Positions 43,198-51,632 are shown, numbered from the stretch's first letter. The stretch is DNA of 64,000 nt from Nocardiopsis sp. CNT312 (GCF_000515115.1 NZ_AZXF01000017.1:187-64186); one strand, 5' to 3'. Translations and numbers: made by a program. The notes: generated by a model not told the origin, from the sequence alone.

Positions 43198-43284
43198 GAC
43201 CCCCCGCGCACCCGCCAGAGCCTACTTATCCTTGCTGCCTTCCGGCCCTGGGGAGGTTCATAGGATGACGCCGCACGAGGGGTC
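43198..43284 (-). ncRNA. ffs: Signal recognition particle RNA (4.5S-type, small bacterial)
   Basis: The minus strand carries the universal SRP core CCAGGGCCGGAAGGCAGCAA (GGAA tetraloop hairpin and symmetric loop for Ffh binding). Complementary ends close a long stem: GACCCC at the 5' side (43279-43284) with GGGGTC near the 3' end. The size of about 87 nt fits the short SRP RNA. It precedes dnaX, as scr does in Bacillus. Exact ends are estimated from pairing. Confidence 0.92.
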
Positions 43285-43410
43285 TGAATCCGAGTGTAAC
43301 CGAACCCGGAGGCCTTCCGTCACCCCCCGGCCCACCCGTGCCGCCATGCCTGTGCACATGTGACTCAACGCGCCTGAACATGTGGAGGAACAGGGACATC
43401 TCATTTCATC

Positions 43411-44760
43411 ATGGGCACCATATTCACCCCTGAAGCATCCACCGACCACTCACCTGAGCGCCGCGAACTCATCGTGGACACCCTGGAGACGGCCTTCGCC
43501 GACCTGATGGGGGACGCGCCCGCCGCGTTCCGCGTCAAGTTCCGCAAGATGGCCGCGAACCCCTTCGCTTTCTACCGCGGCACCGCACCGCTCTACTACG
43601 CCGACGTGGCCGGCATGCCCGACCCGTGGGCGAACGAGCAGACCTCGCGCGTGTGGATCCAAGGCGATCTGCACGCGGAGAACTTCGGCACGTACATGGA
43701 CTCCACGGGCCGCCTGGTCTTCGACGTCAACGACTTCGACGAGGCCTACCTCGGCCACTTCACCTGGGACGTGCTGCGCTTCGCGGCCAGCATCGCGCTC
43801 CTCGGGTGGCAGAAGGCCCTGTCCGACGACGACATCTCCGCCCTGGTGCGGCGCTACGTCCGCGCCTACACCGCCCAGGTGCGCGAGTTCGCCGACCGGG
43901 GCGGGGACTCGGAGTTCTCCCTGAAGCTGGGCAACACCGACGGCACCGTGCACGACGTCCTCCAGCAGACCCGGTTGAACAGCCGCGCCGCGATGTTGTC
44001 GGCCATGACCGAGCGCGACGGGTACGACCGCCGGTTCCGCGAGGGGCCGCGCGTGCGCCGCCTGGGCGACGAGGAGCGCGAGAAGGCCCTCGCCGCCTAC
44101 GACGCCTACCTGGAGACCATCCCCGAGGACCAGCGCTTCTCCTCGCTGGAGTACACGGTCAAGGACGTCGTGGGCAGCGGCGGCTTCGGTATCGGCTCCG
44201 CCGGGCTGCCCGCCTACACCCTGCTCATCGAGGGCCGCTCGGAGGCGTGGGACAACGACATCGTCCTGTCCATGAAGCAGGGGAACGTCGCCGCACCGTC
44301 ACGGGTGGTGACCGACCAGTACATCATGGACGCCTTCGAGCACCACGGCCACCGCACCGCCGTGTCCCAGCGGGCGCTGCAGGCACACGCCGACCCGCTG
44401 CTGGGCCACACCAGCATCGACGGCGCCGGCTTCGTGGTCAGCGAGATCTCCCCCTACACCAACGACCTGGACTGGAGCGGGCTCACCGAGCCGTCGGAGA
44501 TCGCCCCCGTCCTGGACTACCTGGGCCGCGCGACCGCCAAGGCGCACTGCGTGTCGGACTCGCACGCGGACTCCGGCCTGGTGAGCGACGTGGTCGAGGA
44601 GGCCGTGGCCGGTGTCCTCGACGGACGCGATGAGGAGTTCGCGTCGTGGTGCGCAGACTTCGCACACGCCTACGCCGCGCAGGCCCGGGCCGACCACGCG
44701 CTGTTCGTCGACGCCTTCCGCAACAACACCATCAAGGGCGTCCTGTCCAGCCAGAGCTGA
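43411..44760 (+). CDS. DUF2252-family protein
   Basis: This 449-aa protein has the DUF2252 landmarks FRVKFRKMAANPFAFYRGTA, IQGDLHAENFGTYMDSTG and VFDVNDFDEAYLGHFTWDVL. The HxxNFG and D-N-D-F-D motifs resemble the catalytic and metal-binding loops of aminoglycoside-phosphotransferase/kinase-like folds, so a kinase-like activity on a small molecule has been suggested for the family, but none is established. It is monocistronic and ends 65 bp before tRNA-Ser. Confidence 0.88.
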   Translation: MGTIFTPEASTDHSPERRELIVDTLETAFADLMGDAPAAFRVKFRKMAANPFAFYRGTAPLYYADVAGMPDPWANEQTSRVWIQGDLHAENFGTYMDSTGRLVFDVNDFDEAYLGHFTWDVLRFAASIALLGWQKALSDDDISALVRRYVRAYTAQVREFADRGGDSEFSLKLGNTDGTVHDVLQQTRLNSRAAMLSAMTERDGYDRRFREGPRVRRLGDEEREKALAAYDAYLETIPEDQRFSSLEYTVKDVVGSGGFGIGSAGLPAYTLLIEGRSEAWDNDIVLSMKQGNVAAPSRVVTDQYIMDAFEHHGHRTAVSQRALQAHADPLLGHTSIDGAGFVVSEISPYTNDLDWSGLTEPSEIAPVLDYLGRATAKAHCVSDSHADSGLVSDVVEEAVAGVLDGRDEEFASWCADFAHAYAAQARADHALFVDAFRNNTIKGVLSSQS

Positions 44761-44825
44761 CCCGCGCGGACCGGCCACGGAGTGACCGTTCGAACCATCC
44801 CCCGTGAGCCTGTAGAGTTGTCGGC

Positions 44826-44913
44826 GGAGGATTCGCCTAGTGGCCTAGGGCGCACGATTGGAAATCGTGTTGGGAGCAATCCCTCAGGGGTTCAAATCCC
44901 CTATCCTCCGCCA
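44826..44913 (+). tRNA. serT: tRNA-Ser (GGA anticodon)
   Basis: The acceptor stem GGAGGAT pairs with ATCCTCC (44903-44909), the anticodon loop TTGGAAA carries GGA, a long variable arm follows (class II), and the T-arm GGTTCAAATCC is intact. G73 and an encoded CCA complete the gene. Its 3' half is the attachment site of the integrated element, and the integration has kept the tRNA whole. Confidence 0.97.
44856..44913. repeat. attL: 58-bp tRNA-Ser 3' half (left end of AICE)
   Basis: The 58 bp from the anticodon stem to the CCA end recur exactly at 58497-58554. Tyrosine integrases of actinomycete elements use such tRNA 3' ends as attB. The copy here is inside the functional tRNA. Confidence 0.95.
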
Positions 44914-44930
44914 CGGCTCACCAGCCGAAA

Positions 44931-44966
44931 CGAAGCCCCGGAGCGCGTCAGCGCTCCGGGGCTTCG
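44931..44966 (+). terminator. Terminator immediately inside attL
   Basis: A perfect 16-bp stem (44931-44946 with 44951-44966) with loop GTCA. It can terminate both the tRNA transcript and the convergent integrase transcript. Confidence 0.85.
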
Positions 44967-44990
44967 TCGTCGGTGGTCTCAGTTGTGGTC

Positions 44991-46247
44991 TCAGTTGGCC
45001 GCTGCGGAGCCTTCTTCCCCCTCCTGGGGAGCCTCCCAGATCAGCCCTCCGACGCGGTCGGCGACGTCAGCGCGAACCTCATCGACCACGTGCTGGTAGC
45101 GCTTGGCCATGGAGGCGGATGACCAACCCATGAGTGCCATCACGGCCCGGTCGGGCACCCGCAGGATCAGGAGCACGGTCGCGGCGGTGTGCCGTGCGTC
45201 GTGCAGGCGGGACTCGCGCAACCCGGCCTGCCGGAGGAGGGCCTTCCACTCCCGGTAGTCGGTGTTGGTGTTGAGCGATCGCCCGAACTCGTCGGTGAAG
45301 ACCCACCCGCCTTCGTTCCAGTGGTCCTGTGCTGCCTCCCGCTCCTTGCCCTGGATCTCCTTGTGATGCCGCAGGAGCGCGACCACGGGGTCGGGCAGAC
45401 CGACCGGGCGTCGACCCGCCTTGGACTTGGTGTCCTTGGTCAGCGGGTTGGTGCGGACCTTCTGCGAGCACAGGCCCGGCTTGCGTCCGCAGATACCCCC
45501 GCAGCCGTGTTCGTACTTGGGGCGAAGCAGGCTCCGGCGGACCCGCAGGGTGCCCGAGGCAAGGTTGACGTCGGACCACTTCAGCCCGAGGGCTTCGCCC
45601 TGGCGGAGCCCCAGGGAGAGGGCGATCGCCCACCGGGCTCCGTTGCGGCGGTCGGCGACCAGCTCCAGGACGCGGCGGATCTCCTCGACCGTGTACGGCT
45701 CGACCTCCTCCTCTTCGACCTTCGGGGGCTTGGCCAGGTCGGCGGGGCTGTCGCCGACGAACTTCCTGCGCTTCTTGGCCTCGTTCAACGCGGCCCGGAC
45801 GGTGCGGTGGACGTGGTGGGCAGTGCCGGGCTTGCTGCCGTTGGCCTGCATCTTCTTGTAGAGGCGTTCGAGGTGTTCGGGCTGGAGTTTGTCGAGCCAG
45901 TGCCCACCCACACCCGGGATGAGGTGATGGTGGACGTCCACCCGATAGCCGGAGTAGGTGTACTCGCTCACCGAGTCCTTGGCGATCTCTTCCAGCCAGT
46001 ACGTGAGCCAGGCGGCCACTCGCCACCGTTTCCCGGCCTCGGGGACGTTCCCCTCGTCGCGCTTCTTCTCCAGCTCCCGGACGGCCTTGGTCAGGTCCTT
46101 CCGGCTCTTCCGCGACAGGTGTCGACGGTCGGGGGTCCCGTCGTCCTTGACCCCCACGGTCACGCGGCCGTGCCAGCGTCCGTCCTTGCCGAGATAAATG
46201 GACGACGCCCCGTTCGGTTGCCGGGTGCGCTTCGGCTTGTCCGTCAT
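44991..46247 (-). CDS. int: Tyrosine integrase of the AICE
   Basis: This 418-aa site-specific recombinase starts at ATG 46247 (after CAGGAGCGAGACCAC). It has an SAM-like arm/core-binding region (residues 70-165) and a C-terminal catalytic domain with Arg215 (LGLRQGEALGLKW), His349-x2-Arg352 (LHDARHTAATV), Trp375 and the nucleophile Tyr384 (AKRYQHV). It is the gene nearest attL, as in pSAM2, and recombines attP with the tRNA-Ser attB. A frame extension upstream is a shadow. Confidence 0.97.
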   Translation of the reverse strand: MTDKPKRTRQPNGASSIYLGKDGRWHGRVTVGVKDDGTPDRRHLSRKSRKDLTKAVRELEKKRDEGNVPEAGKRWRVAAWLTYWLEEIAKDSVSEYTYSGYRVDVHHHLIPGVGGHWLDKLQPEHLERLYKKMQANGSKPGTAHHVHRTVRAALNEAKKRRKFVGDSPADLAKPPKVEEEEVEPYTVEEIRRVLELVADRRNGARWAIALSLGLRQGEALGLKWSDVNLASGTLRVRRSLLRPKYEHGCGGICGRKPGLCSQKVRTNPLTKDTKSKAGRRPVGLPDPVVALLRHHKEIQGKEREAAQDHWNEGGWVFTDEFGRSLNTNTDYREWKALLRQAGLRESRLHDARHTAATVLLILRVPDRAVMALMGWSSASMAKRYQHVVDEVRADVADRVGGLIWEAPQEGEEGSAAAN

Positions 46248-46273
46248 GTGGTCTCGCTCCTGAGAAATTCGGA

Positions 46274-46299
46274 GCGGGGCCGCGGCGGCGCGGCCCCGC
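46274..46299 (-). terminator. Hairpin between xis and int
   Basis: A perfect 10-bp G+C stem (46274-46283 with 46290-46299) and a 6-nt loop in the 58-bp xis-int spacer. It may attenuate read-through into int so that excisionase and integrase levels differ. Confidence 0.65.
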
Positions 46300-46305
46300 G
46301 GGGGG

Positions 46306-46506
46306 TTACGCCGCGCGGTCCTGGGTGCTCTCCTCCAGCAACAGGGCCACGTACTCGTCGAGGGCGACAGCGGGCACCAGGCGGGAGGTGCCGATCTTGA
46401 CGGAGCGCAGGCGTCCGAGCTTGATCTGCTCGAAGACGCGCGTTCGGCCGATTCCCAGCAGCTTCGCCGCCTCCTCGACACGGAGCAGCTTCTTCTCAGC
46501 GGTCAT
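46306..46506 (-). CDS. xis: Excisionase (MerR-like helix-turn-helix)
   Basis: This 66-aa DNA-binding protein contains LLRVEEAAKLLGIGRTRVFE and the wing LGRLRSVKIGTSRLVPAVAL, the standard AICE/phage excisionase helix-turn-helix. It directs integrase towards excision. The start at 46506 follows AAAGGAAG. Just upstream lies the hairpin 46531-46571, one of three related copies in the element. Confidence 0.92.
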   Translation of the reverse strand: MTAEKKLLRVEEAAKLLGIGRTRVFEQIKLGRLRSVKIGTSRLVPAVALDEYVALLLEESTQDRAA

Positions 46507-46530
46507 GGACAGTGCTTCCTTTCTGGGAGT

Positions 46531-46571
46531 GCGGCCCCGGTGGTTGCTTGGCGGCTATGCGCCGGGGCCGC
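46531..46571 (-). ncRNA. Conserved AICE hairpin, copy 1 (ahead of xis)
   Basis: A 10-bp stem (46531-46540 with 46562-46571) encloses a 21-nt loop. Copy 2 (49443-49483) has the same loop apart from one base, and its stem carries a compensatory change (C-G here, T-A there at the same pair). In the minus-strand sense the loop contains CATAGCCGCCAAGC and includes the TAG stop codon of the DUF3987 gene. It sits 25 nt before the xis start. Confidence 0.7.
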
Positions 46572-48060
46572 TGATCTGCGGGTGAACCTGGTAGGCGGGC
46601 GAGGGCGGACGACCTCCCTTCGGGTTGCGCGGGGGCGGGGGCTCCATCGCGATCCAGCCGTAGCCCTCCAGCAGTTCCAGGGTGGGGAGGACGTCGGCGA
46701 CCTTGGGGAAGGTGCCGCGCGGCAGGCCGGAGAACGCTTCGCGAACGGTGAACCGGGCGGGCTTCTTACGGCGGAGCCAGTCCAGGACCAGTCGGGCGCG
46801 CTCGGTCTCGGGGTCGGCACCCATGTGGTCGAACGCGGCTTCGGCGTGGCGGGTGAAGTACTCCCCGATCCGGATCGCGGCGGCCATGGTCTCGCCCCCG
46901 ATGGGGAGCCGGTAACCGTCGACCGGGTTATCCGCCAGATGCAGCAGAGCGGCGATGCGCACGATCGCGCCGACAGACTTGCCAGCCCAGTCCGACATGT
47001 GCCCGAGGTCCCCGGTGCGCGGGTGAAGCCGCGGCTCCAGCTTGCGGGCGTAGTCGAGCCGAAGCGCGTCGGCCTCCGGTGAGAGCTGGAGACGGATGGG
47101 GTCGGTCCAGTCGAACAGGTGCACCACCATCCGCATCAGCCGTTCCTCATAGGTGGCGGCGACGTCGGCGGGAACCGGGTCCGGGTCGACGTTGCGGGTG
47201 CCGATGTTGGACTCGGGCAGGGCGTACAGGAACCGCCCGAGGAGTCCCTTGCCTCGGAAGCCGGGGCCGGTCGCGATCTCCTTGATCACGTCCGGTTGCA
47301 CGGCCAGTCCGAGCGTGAGGATGGCGGATTCGACGTGTTCACTCCGGCCGTTGCGGTCGACGCGCAGCATGTCCCCGGCGTGGCCTTTAAGGAACAGGTC
47401 GAAGTTCGGCATGCCGGAGTAGCGGCCAGCGAGGATCTGGAAGATCCCTCCCTCCGCCGACAGCACGGCGAGCCTGCCGCCCTGGTCGCACAGGATGGAC
47501 GCGGCCCGCTCCGGGGTGACATCGTCGGCGACCAACTGCGGGATGACCGGGATATCGATGCCATCGATCGCGGCAGCGGCGTCCGAGGCATCCGCGAGTG
47601 CGTCCGGGGCTCCCTTGGACGAAACGGCCTTGGCCTTGGCCTTCTCCGCTACCCCGGCGGCCACCTCGCGCGCCAGCTCGGCTTCCACGATCTGTGGACG
47701 GGTCCGGTCGGTGAGTTCGGCCTCGACTTTGAGGATCGGCCCGGTCATCGCCCGGAACACCGCCGACTTGCGCGAGGCGGGCGGAAGAGCCACGACCGTG
47801 AACAGGTTGACCGGTTCGGTGTAGGTGCCCCGGACTTGGACGATGGCACGTCCCCCGGCGGCGGTGGACAACGCGGCCAGTGCGACGCACCCGGCGGCGT
47901 CCACAGGCGTCTGGGTCTCCTCCGCGACCGCCTTGACGAAGGCGGCTACCCAGTCGGGCAGGCAGTCGGCGGGGAAGGCTGGAGGGGTGCCCCGGGCACC
48001 GAGCGGGGTGGGGGCCTCCCATCCCCGTTCGGTGCCCTGGTGGCCGTCGGCGGGGATCAC
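46555..48060 (-). CDS. DUF3987-type replication protein of the AICE
   Basis: This 501-aa protein from GTG 48060 overlaps the primase-polymerase gene stop (GTGA). It contains PVNLFTVVALPPASRKSAVF (a Walker-A-like nucleotide-binding loop with Ser/Arg/Lys), SILCDQGGRLAVLSAEGGIF and GRFLYALPESN, the DUF3987/YfjI layout of plasmid and AICE helicase-like replication proteins. Together with the upstream primase-polymerase it replaces the single RepSA of pSAM2. The C-terminal part looks like a winged helix (RFTVREAFSGLPRGTFPKVA). The stop lies in the loop of the conserved hairpin. Confidence 0.85.
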   Translation of the reverse strand: MIPADGHQGTERGWEAPTPLGARGTPPAFPADCLPDWVAAFVKAVAEETQTPVDAAGCVALAALSTAAGGRAIVQVRGTYTEPVNLFTVVALPPASRKSAVFRAMTGPILKVEAELTDRTRPQIVEAELAREVAAGVAEKAKAKAVSSKGAPDALADASDAAAAIDGIDIPVIPQLVADDVTPERAASILCDQGGRLAVLSAEGGIFQILAGRYSGMPNFDLFLKGHAGDMLRVDRNGRSEHVESAILTLGLAVQPDVIKEIATGPGFRGKGLLGRFLYALPESNIGTRNVDPDPVPADVAATYEERLMRMVVHLFDWTDPIRLQLSPEADALRLDYARKLEPRLHPRTGDLGHMSDWAGKSVGAIVRIAALLHLADNPVDGYRLPIGGETMAAAIRIGEYFTRHAEAAFDHMGADPETERARLVLDWLRRKKPARFTVREAFSGLPRGTFPKVADVLPTLELLEGYGWIAMEPPPPRNPKGGRPPSPAYQVHPQISGPGA

Positions 48061-48974
48061 GCGGCAGCTCCCCGCGGACGGCGGATACCTGCTTGGATGC
48101 CGCTGCGAACCGTGGCGTCCACCTCGGAGGGTTCCAACCCGATGCGGAGTCCGGCCTGTTCGAGGGTGTCCTCTGCCAGGTGCTTGGGGAGCATCCCCGC
48201 ACCGACCAGGGTGCCGACGGCGAACGCGGCCCGGTTCAGCGTGTGGTTGCGTTGCCCCTTCCGCGCGGACAGGACCTTGTCCACCTCGCCTCGCAGCGCC
48301 TGCGTGACGTACCGGGCCATCCCCGGCCGGTGCGCGAGCGCCTGGTGGACCTGTCCGGAGGTGACCGGGCGACGCCGGGCCGGTTCCAGCAGCGTCGCCA
48401 GCCATCCGGGGAGCGGTGCCACGTCGGCGGGGTTGGTCACGGTGTAGGGGCCGCGCCCGTCGGGGTTGGCCACGTAGGATCCGGGGCCGACGACGTACCC
48501 GCCCGTGGCGCGAGTGTCGATCAGCCACCCCAACCGACCGGAGGTGTTGCGGTAGGGCACGTTCTCCGGAGCGGCGTAGTACAGGTGAGTGCCGCCTCGG
48601 CGTGTAGTCACAGTGAACGTGTCGAACGTGTTCAGGAACGCGGCGTCGCCTCTGGCGTGCTCATGCGCGAGGGCCACGAACACGTCCATGCCGTTGGTGA
48701 TGTCGGGACGCTCCCATTCCGGCGGCGGGGTGTCGTCGTCCTTGGGAGTGTCGAGGTCGACCACCACCAGGCCGCTGGGTCCGCACGCGACGGCGACGTT
48801 GTGGCAGGGGTGGGCTCCCCAGTAGGAGCGGATGGCGTTCTCGTCGCGGGTGGCGTGCCGCTCCCAGTCGGTGAAGGTCCGCACAGGCCGCTTGGCACGG
48901 GTGCGCAGCGGGAACACCGACCAGCCTCGACGGGCGGCAGCAATGGCGTGCGGCAGAACGTTCGTCGGGGTCAT
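48057..48974 (-). CDS. Bifunctional DNA primase/polymerase of the AICE
   Basis: This 305-aa protein starts MTPTNVLPHAIAAARRGWSV, and VFPLRTRAKRPVRTFTDWER and NVAVACGPSGLVVVDLDTPK follow. This is the Prim-Pol domain of archaeo-eukaryotic primase type, with the catalytic Asp pair in VVDLDTPK and a His in RRGGTHLYYA. It would start replication of the excised element. It overlaps the downstream DUF3987 gene and the upstream RRQRL-type gene by 4 bp each. Confidence 0.92.
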   Translation of the reverse strand: MTPTNVLPHAIAAARRGWSVFPLRTRAKRPVRTFTDWERHATRDENAIRSYWGAHPCHNVAVACGPSGLVVVDLDTPKDDDTPPPEWERPDITNGMDVFVALAHEHARGDAAFLNTFDTFTVTTRRGGTHLYYAAPENVPYRNTSGRLGWLIDTRATGGYVVGPGSYVANPDGRGPYTVTNPADVAPLPGWLATLLEPARRRPVTSGQVHQALAHRPGMARYVTQALRGEVDKVLSARKGQRNHTLNRAAFAVGTLVGAGMLPKHLAEDTLEQAGLRIGLEPSEVDATVRSGIQAGIRRPRGAAA

Positions 48975-49378
48975 GCCGCTGCCTCCAGCTCCCAGTCCTC
49001 GGGGGTGCCGCCTTCGTGGCAGGCCGGACACTCACCCAGCGAGGTGGGAATGACGTAGACGAACACCAGGCGGCAGGTCGGGCAGGTGCGGCGGGCACGC
49101 ATCGCGGCGGCCAGTCCCCGGGCGCGGGCCTCGGTGAACTCCTCCTTCGGTCGGGCCTCGCTGATGCGGTAGAGGGCGGCGGTGCGGACACCGTTCTTGG
49201 CCTTGCGGGAGCGCCACATCAGCTGAGCGACGGGCTCAGAGGTGCCGGGGCGCAACCCCATGGCGGACAGTTGCTTGCGGGTGGCCAGGTCGTCGTCGGC
49301 GACCCATGCCGTACCCCATGGGTAGGTCGGCAGTCCGTAACGGGAGCCATCGGGGTCGAGGAAGCGGAGGTTGGTCAC
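48971..49378 (-). CDS. RRQRL-motif-type zinc-binding protein of AICEs
   Basis: From GTG 49378 this encodes 135 aa and begins VTNLRFLDPDGSRYGLPTYP. The segment ATRKQLSAMGLRPG corresponds to the RRQLR/RRQRL motif, VAQLMWRSRKAKNGVRTAAL follows, and the C-terminus has two CxxC pairs (RTCPTCRLV; LGECPACHEGG), probably one zinc site. Proteins of this type are AICE/plasmid accessory proteins of unknown role. Its GTG overlaps the TGA of an 11-codon leader frame (49375-49410). Confidence 0.78.
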   Translation of the reverse strand: MTNLRFLDPDGSRYGLPTYPWGTAWVADDDLATRKQLSAMGLRPGTSEPVAQLMWRSRKAKNGVRTAALYRISEARPKEEFTEARARGLAAAMRARRTCPTCRLVFVYVIPTSLGECPACHEGGTPEDWELEAAA

Positions 49379-49410
49379 GACGTGACCCCCGATCCGCAGT
49401 GCTGCATCAT
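49375..49410 (-). CDS. Possible 11-aa leader peptide (MMQHCGSGVTS)
   Basis: ATG ATG at 49410, after AAAGGAGCACTTCC, opens an 11-codon frame whose TGA overlaps the GTG start of the next gene. The ribosome-binding site is much better than that of the downstream gene, so translation coupling is likely. It is too short to be recognised by family. Confidence 0.45.
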   Translation of the reverse strand: MMQHCGSGVTS

Positions 49411-49442
49411 GGAAGTGCTCCTTTGGGAGTGCTCTTTCTGAG

Positions 49443-49483
49443 AGCGCGGCTCCGGTGGTTGCTTGGCGGCTATGCACCGGAGC
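49443..49483 (-). ncRNA. Conserved AICE hairpin, copy 2 (ahead of the RRQRL-type gene)
   Basis: GCGGCTCCGG (49443-49452) pairs with CCGGAGCCGC (49474-49483). The 21-nt loop equals that of copy 1 except one base. The single stem difference between the copies is matched on the other arm. Downstream sequences up to the ribosome-binding site are also similar (CAGAAAG). Confidence 0.7.
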
Positions 49484-49504
49484 CGCTTTTTGGTGTCCGG
49501 GCCG

Positions 49505-49587
49505 GTGGAGACACCCCGGCGCGGTGTTACAGGTCAGCGGCTGTCTCCACCTTGTGGAGACAGGGGTGGAGACAGCCAGTGGAGACA
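49505..49587. repeat. GTGGAGACA repeat cluster, candidate clt transfer locus
   Basis: GTGGAGACA occurs at 49505, 49554, 49566 and 49579 in direct orientation and at 49542-49550 inverted. Steps of 12-13 bp separate the last three. It lies at the 3' end of traSA. In Streptomyces plasmids the TraB translocase binds short direct repeats (TRS) at clt beside its own gene, so this is the leading clt candidate. Confidence 0.6.
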
Positions 49588-49601
49588 CAGTCGAGACGGT
49601 C

Positions 49602-51611
49602 TCAGGCAGCCACGAGGTGCCCCGAGACGATCGACCACGAGCCGTCGTCCTCGTGGCGGATACGCCCCTCCTCCTCCAGTCGGTTGAGCTGTCGGTAGAC
49701 CCACGCGCGCTTGCGATCAACGCCGATCTCTCGCAAGCCGTCACCGACCTCCGGAGCGCGGAAGGTGGTCAGGCCTCGGTCGAGCCAGGTTTGGAACATG
49801 GCGTCGAGCGCCGCGCGAGCCTCCTCAGCCGACTCCTTGGAGCGCCGACGCGGAGCCAGGGAGAAGTTCTCCCCCTCCACCGGCGTGATCTCCTGGTCGA
49901 GGTCGCCCGTGATGTCGGGGTCGTCGTCGGGAGTGGTCAGCACGATCGGCTCCACGTGGTCACTTGCGGGCTCGTCCTGGTCCTCGAGGACGTCCACCGA
50001 TCGGGAGACTGGAGCGGGCTCGGCGGCGGTGTCCGGTGCTGTGGTGCCGTCCTGAGCGGCCCGGTAGTCGGAGTAGGCCTTACCGAACGCCGCGCGGGTG
50101 ACCGTGTCGAGCTTGGCGTCCTGGTCGGTCAGCGACTCAGCGGCCGGAGTCAGAACCGTGTTCTCCTCAGCCGGGTTGGTCGAGGGCGGGCCGAACATCT
50201 TCACGGGCACCACGTGCCGCTCGGAGTCGGCGTACTCGATCGCGGCGAAGGCGGCTCCCGGCTTGGACTTGCGCCACCGAGCCGGTTCGGCCCCGGCAGC
50301 AATCACGTAGTCCGGCAGGACGTAGGAGGCGTCCGCGTCGTCCCTGACACCGAAGCAGACACCGTCACCGAGGTTCGCCCTCGCGTCCGTGTCGAGGTTG
50401 CCGTAGGTGGCGCGCTGGAGGCTGACCTCGATGTGGATACCCACGGACCGGGCCACCCGCAGCAGTTCCACCAGTTCGTCGAAGTCGGCGGCCTCGGCCG
50501 CCTCCTCGATGAGCACGTGGAGGAACGTGAGCCCGCAACCGGCCGTCCACTGAGCCTGACCGCGCTCTCCCAGGTAGTCCGCACGGGCACGCACGGCCCT
50601 CTTGAGTGCGTCCAGCAGCGCACGGGAGGCCTTCTTGTCGTAGGCGGGCCACCCGATCGCGCGTTCCACCGGCCCGAGGGTCTGCTTGCCCTTGGCCAGG
50701 TCGATCGCGCACACGAACGTGTCCGACCGGGCGGCGACCTGCACGAGCTTGATCTTGCCGTGCACGGACTTGCCCGCACCGGACATGCCCACGGTCAGGG
50801 TGTGCTTGCCAGGGAGCATGTCCCGGTACGGTTCGCCATCGGTGTAGACCCCCAGCTCCAACGGAGCATCGGCGATGGACACCCCCACGGTGGCCGGGTC
50901 CAACCCCGGCCACGGCACGAGCTGTCCGAGGAGATCCTTGGTCACGATGGTGATCTCACCGCGTCCGGCGTGCGTGGGGTCCTCAGCGATCGTGATCGCC
51001 CCCGGGGCGACACCGTAGGCGGACGCCAGTTCCTTGCGGCGGTCCTGGAGGTCGTCCACGGTCTTACCGGGCGCCAGGGTCAGACGCCCCTTGGTCTGCA
51101 CGTCGGTCTGCTTGGTGACGCGCATGGTCACGCCCTTGATGTGCAGCTTCTCGGCGATCTCTTCCCAGGAGGGCAGCGCGATCGGCCCTCCTTCGGAGGA
51201 GGCGTTGCCCTGTCCGGCCGACCAGGTGTGCACGTTCGAGGCCGCGGCCAGTGTGCCGCCGGTCAGGATGAGTAGGTCGAGCATGGGACGACCCGTTCCC
51301 GCGATGGTGGCGGTCGCCAGCCAGAGCGTGCCCATGCCGGTGGAAGCGGTTGAGATCACGTGCGCGTACCAGGTACGCGCGGTGGTCAGGCGGTGGGCGA
51401 AGTAGGTCACCACACCGCCGGCGGCGGTGACGCCAGCCGCGGCGGCGACCGTCCATCCTCCGGCGTCGCCCCACATCATGTGGGCCGCCCACCCGGCGGG
51501 CACCATGAGCGAGGTGGTCAGCCACGGACGCACGTAGGCCATCGCGCCGGGGCCGCGCCGGACGGCGACCTCTCGGCCGTCCCGGCGCACCACCAGTTCG
51601 TCACGAGCCAT
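49602..51611 (-). CDS. traSA: FtsK/SpoIIIE-type DNA translocase (TraSA)
   Basis: This 669-aa conjugal transfer ATPase has hydrophobic segments within residues 32-126. An FtsK-like motor follows, with Walker A GMSGAGKS (275-282) and FLHVLIEEAAEA as Walker B. The C-terminal winged helix (TFRAPEVGDGLREIGVDRKR; VYRQLNRLEEEGRI) is the module that recognises clt repeats in TraB proteins. It pumps double-stranded DNA between hyphae without nicking. The start ATG 51611 precedes family-typical MARDELVVRRDGREVAV. Candidate clt repeats lie just past the 3' end. Confidence 0.95.
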   Translation of the reverse strand: MARDELVVRRDGREVAVRRGPGAMAYVRPWLTTSLMVPAGWAAHMMWGDAGGWTVAAAAGVTAAGGVVTYFAHRLTTARTWYAHVISTASTGMGTLWLATATIAGTGRPMLDLLILTGGTLAAASNVHTWSAGQGNASSEGGPIALPSWEEIAEKLHIKGVTMRVTKQTDVQTKGRLTLAPGKTVDDLQDRRKELASAYGVAPGAITIAEDPTHAGRGEITIVTKDLLGQLVPWPGLDPATVGVSIADAPLELGVYTDGEPYRDMLPGKHTLTVGMSGAGKSVHGKIKLVQVAARSDTFVCAIDLAKGKQTLGPVERAIGWPAYDKKASRALLDALKRAVRARADYLGERGQAQWTAGCGLTFLHVLIEEAAEAADFDELVELLRVARSVGIHIEVSLQRATYGNLDTDARANLGDGVCFGVRDDADASYVLPDYVIAAGAEPARWRKSKPGAAFAAIEYADSERHVVPVKMFGPPSTNPAEENTVLTPAAESLTDQDAKLDTVTRAAFGKAYSDYRAAQDGTTAPDTAAEPAPVSRSVDVLEDQDEPASDHVEPIVLTTPDDDPDITGDLDQEITPVEGENFSLAPRRRSKESAEEARAALDAMFQTWLDRGLTTFRAPEVGDGLREIGVDRKRAWVYRQLNRLEEEGRIRHEDDGSWSIVSGHLVAA

Positions 51612-51632
51612 CTTCGTCTCCCTTCTGGGTGG

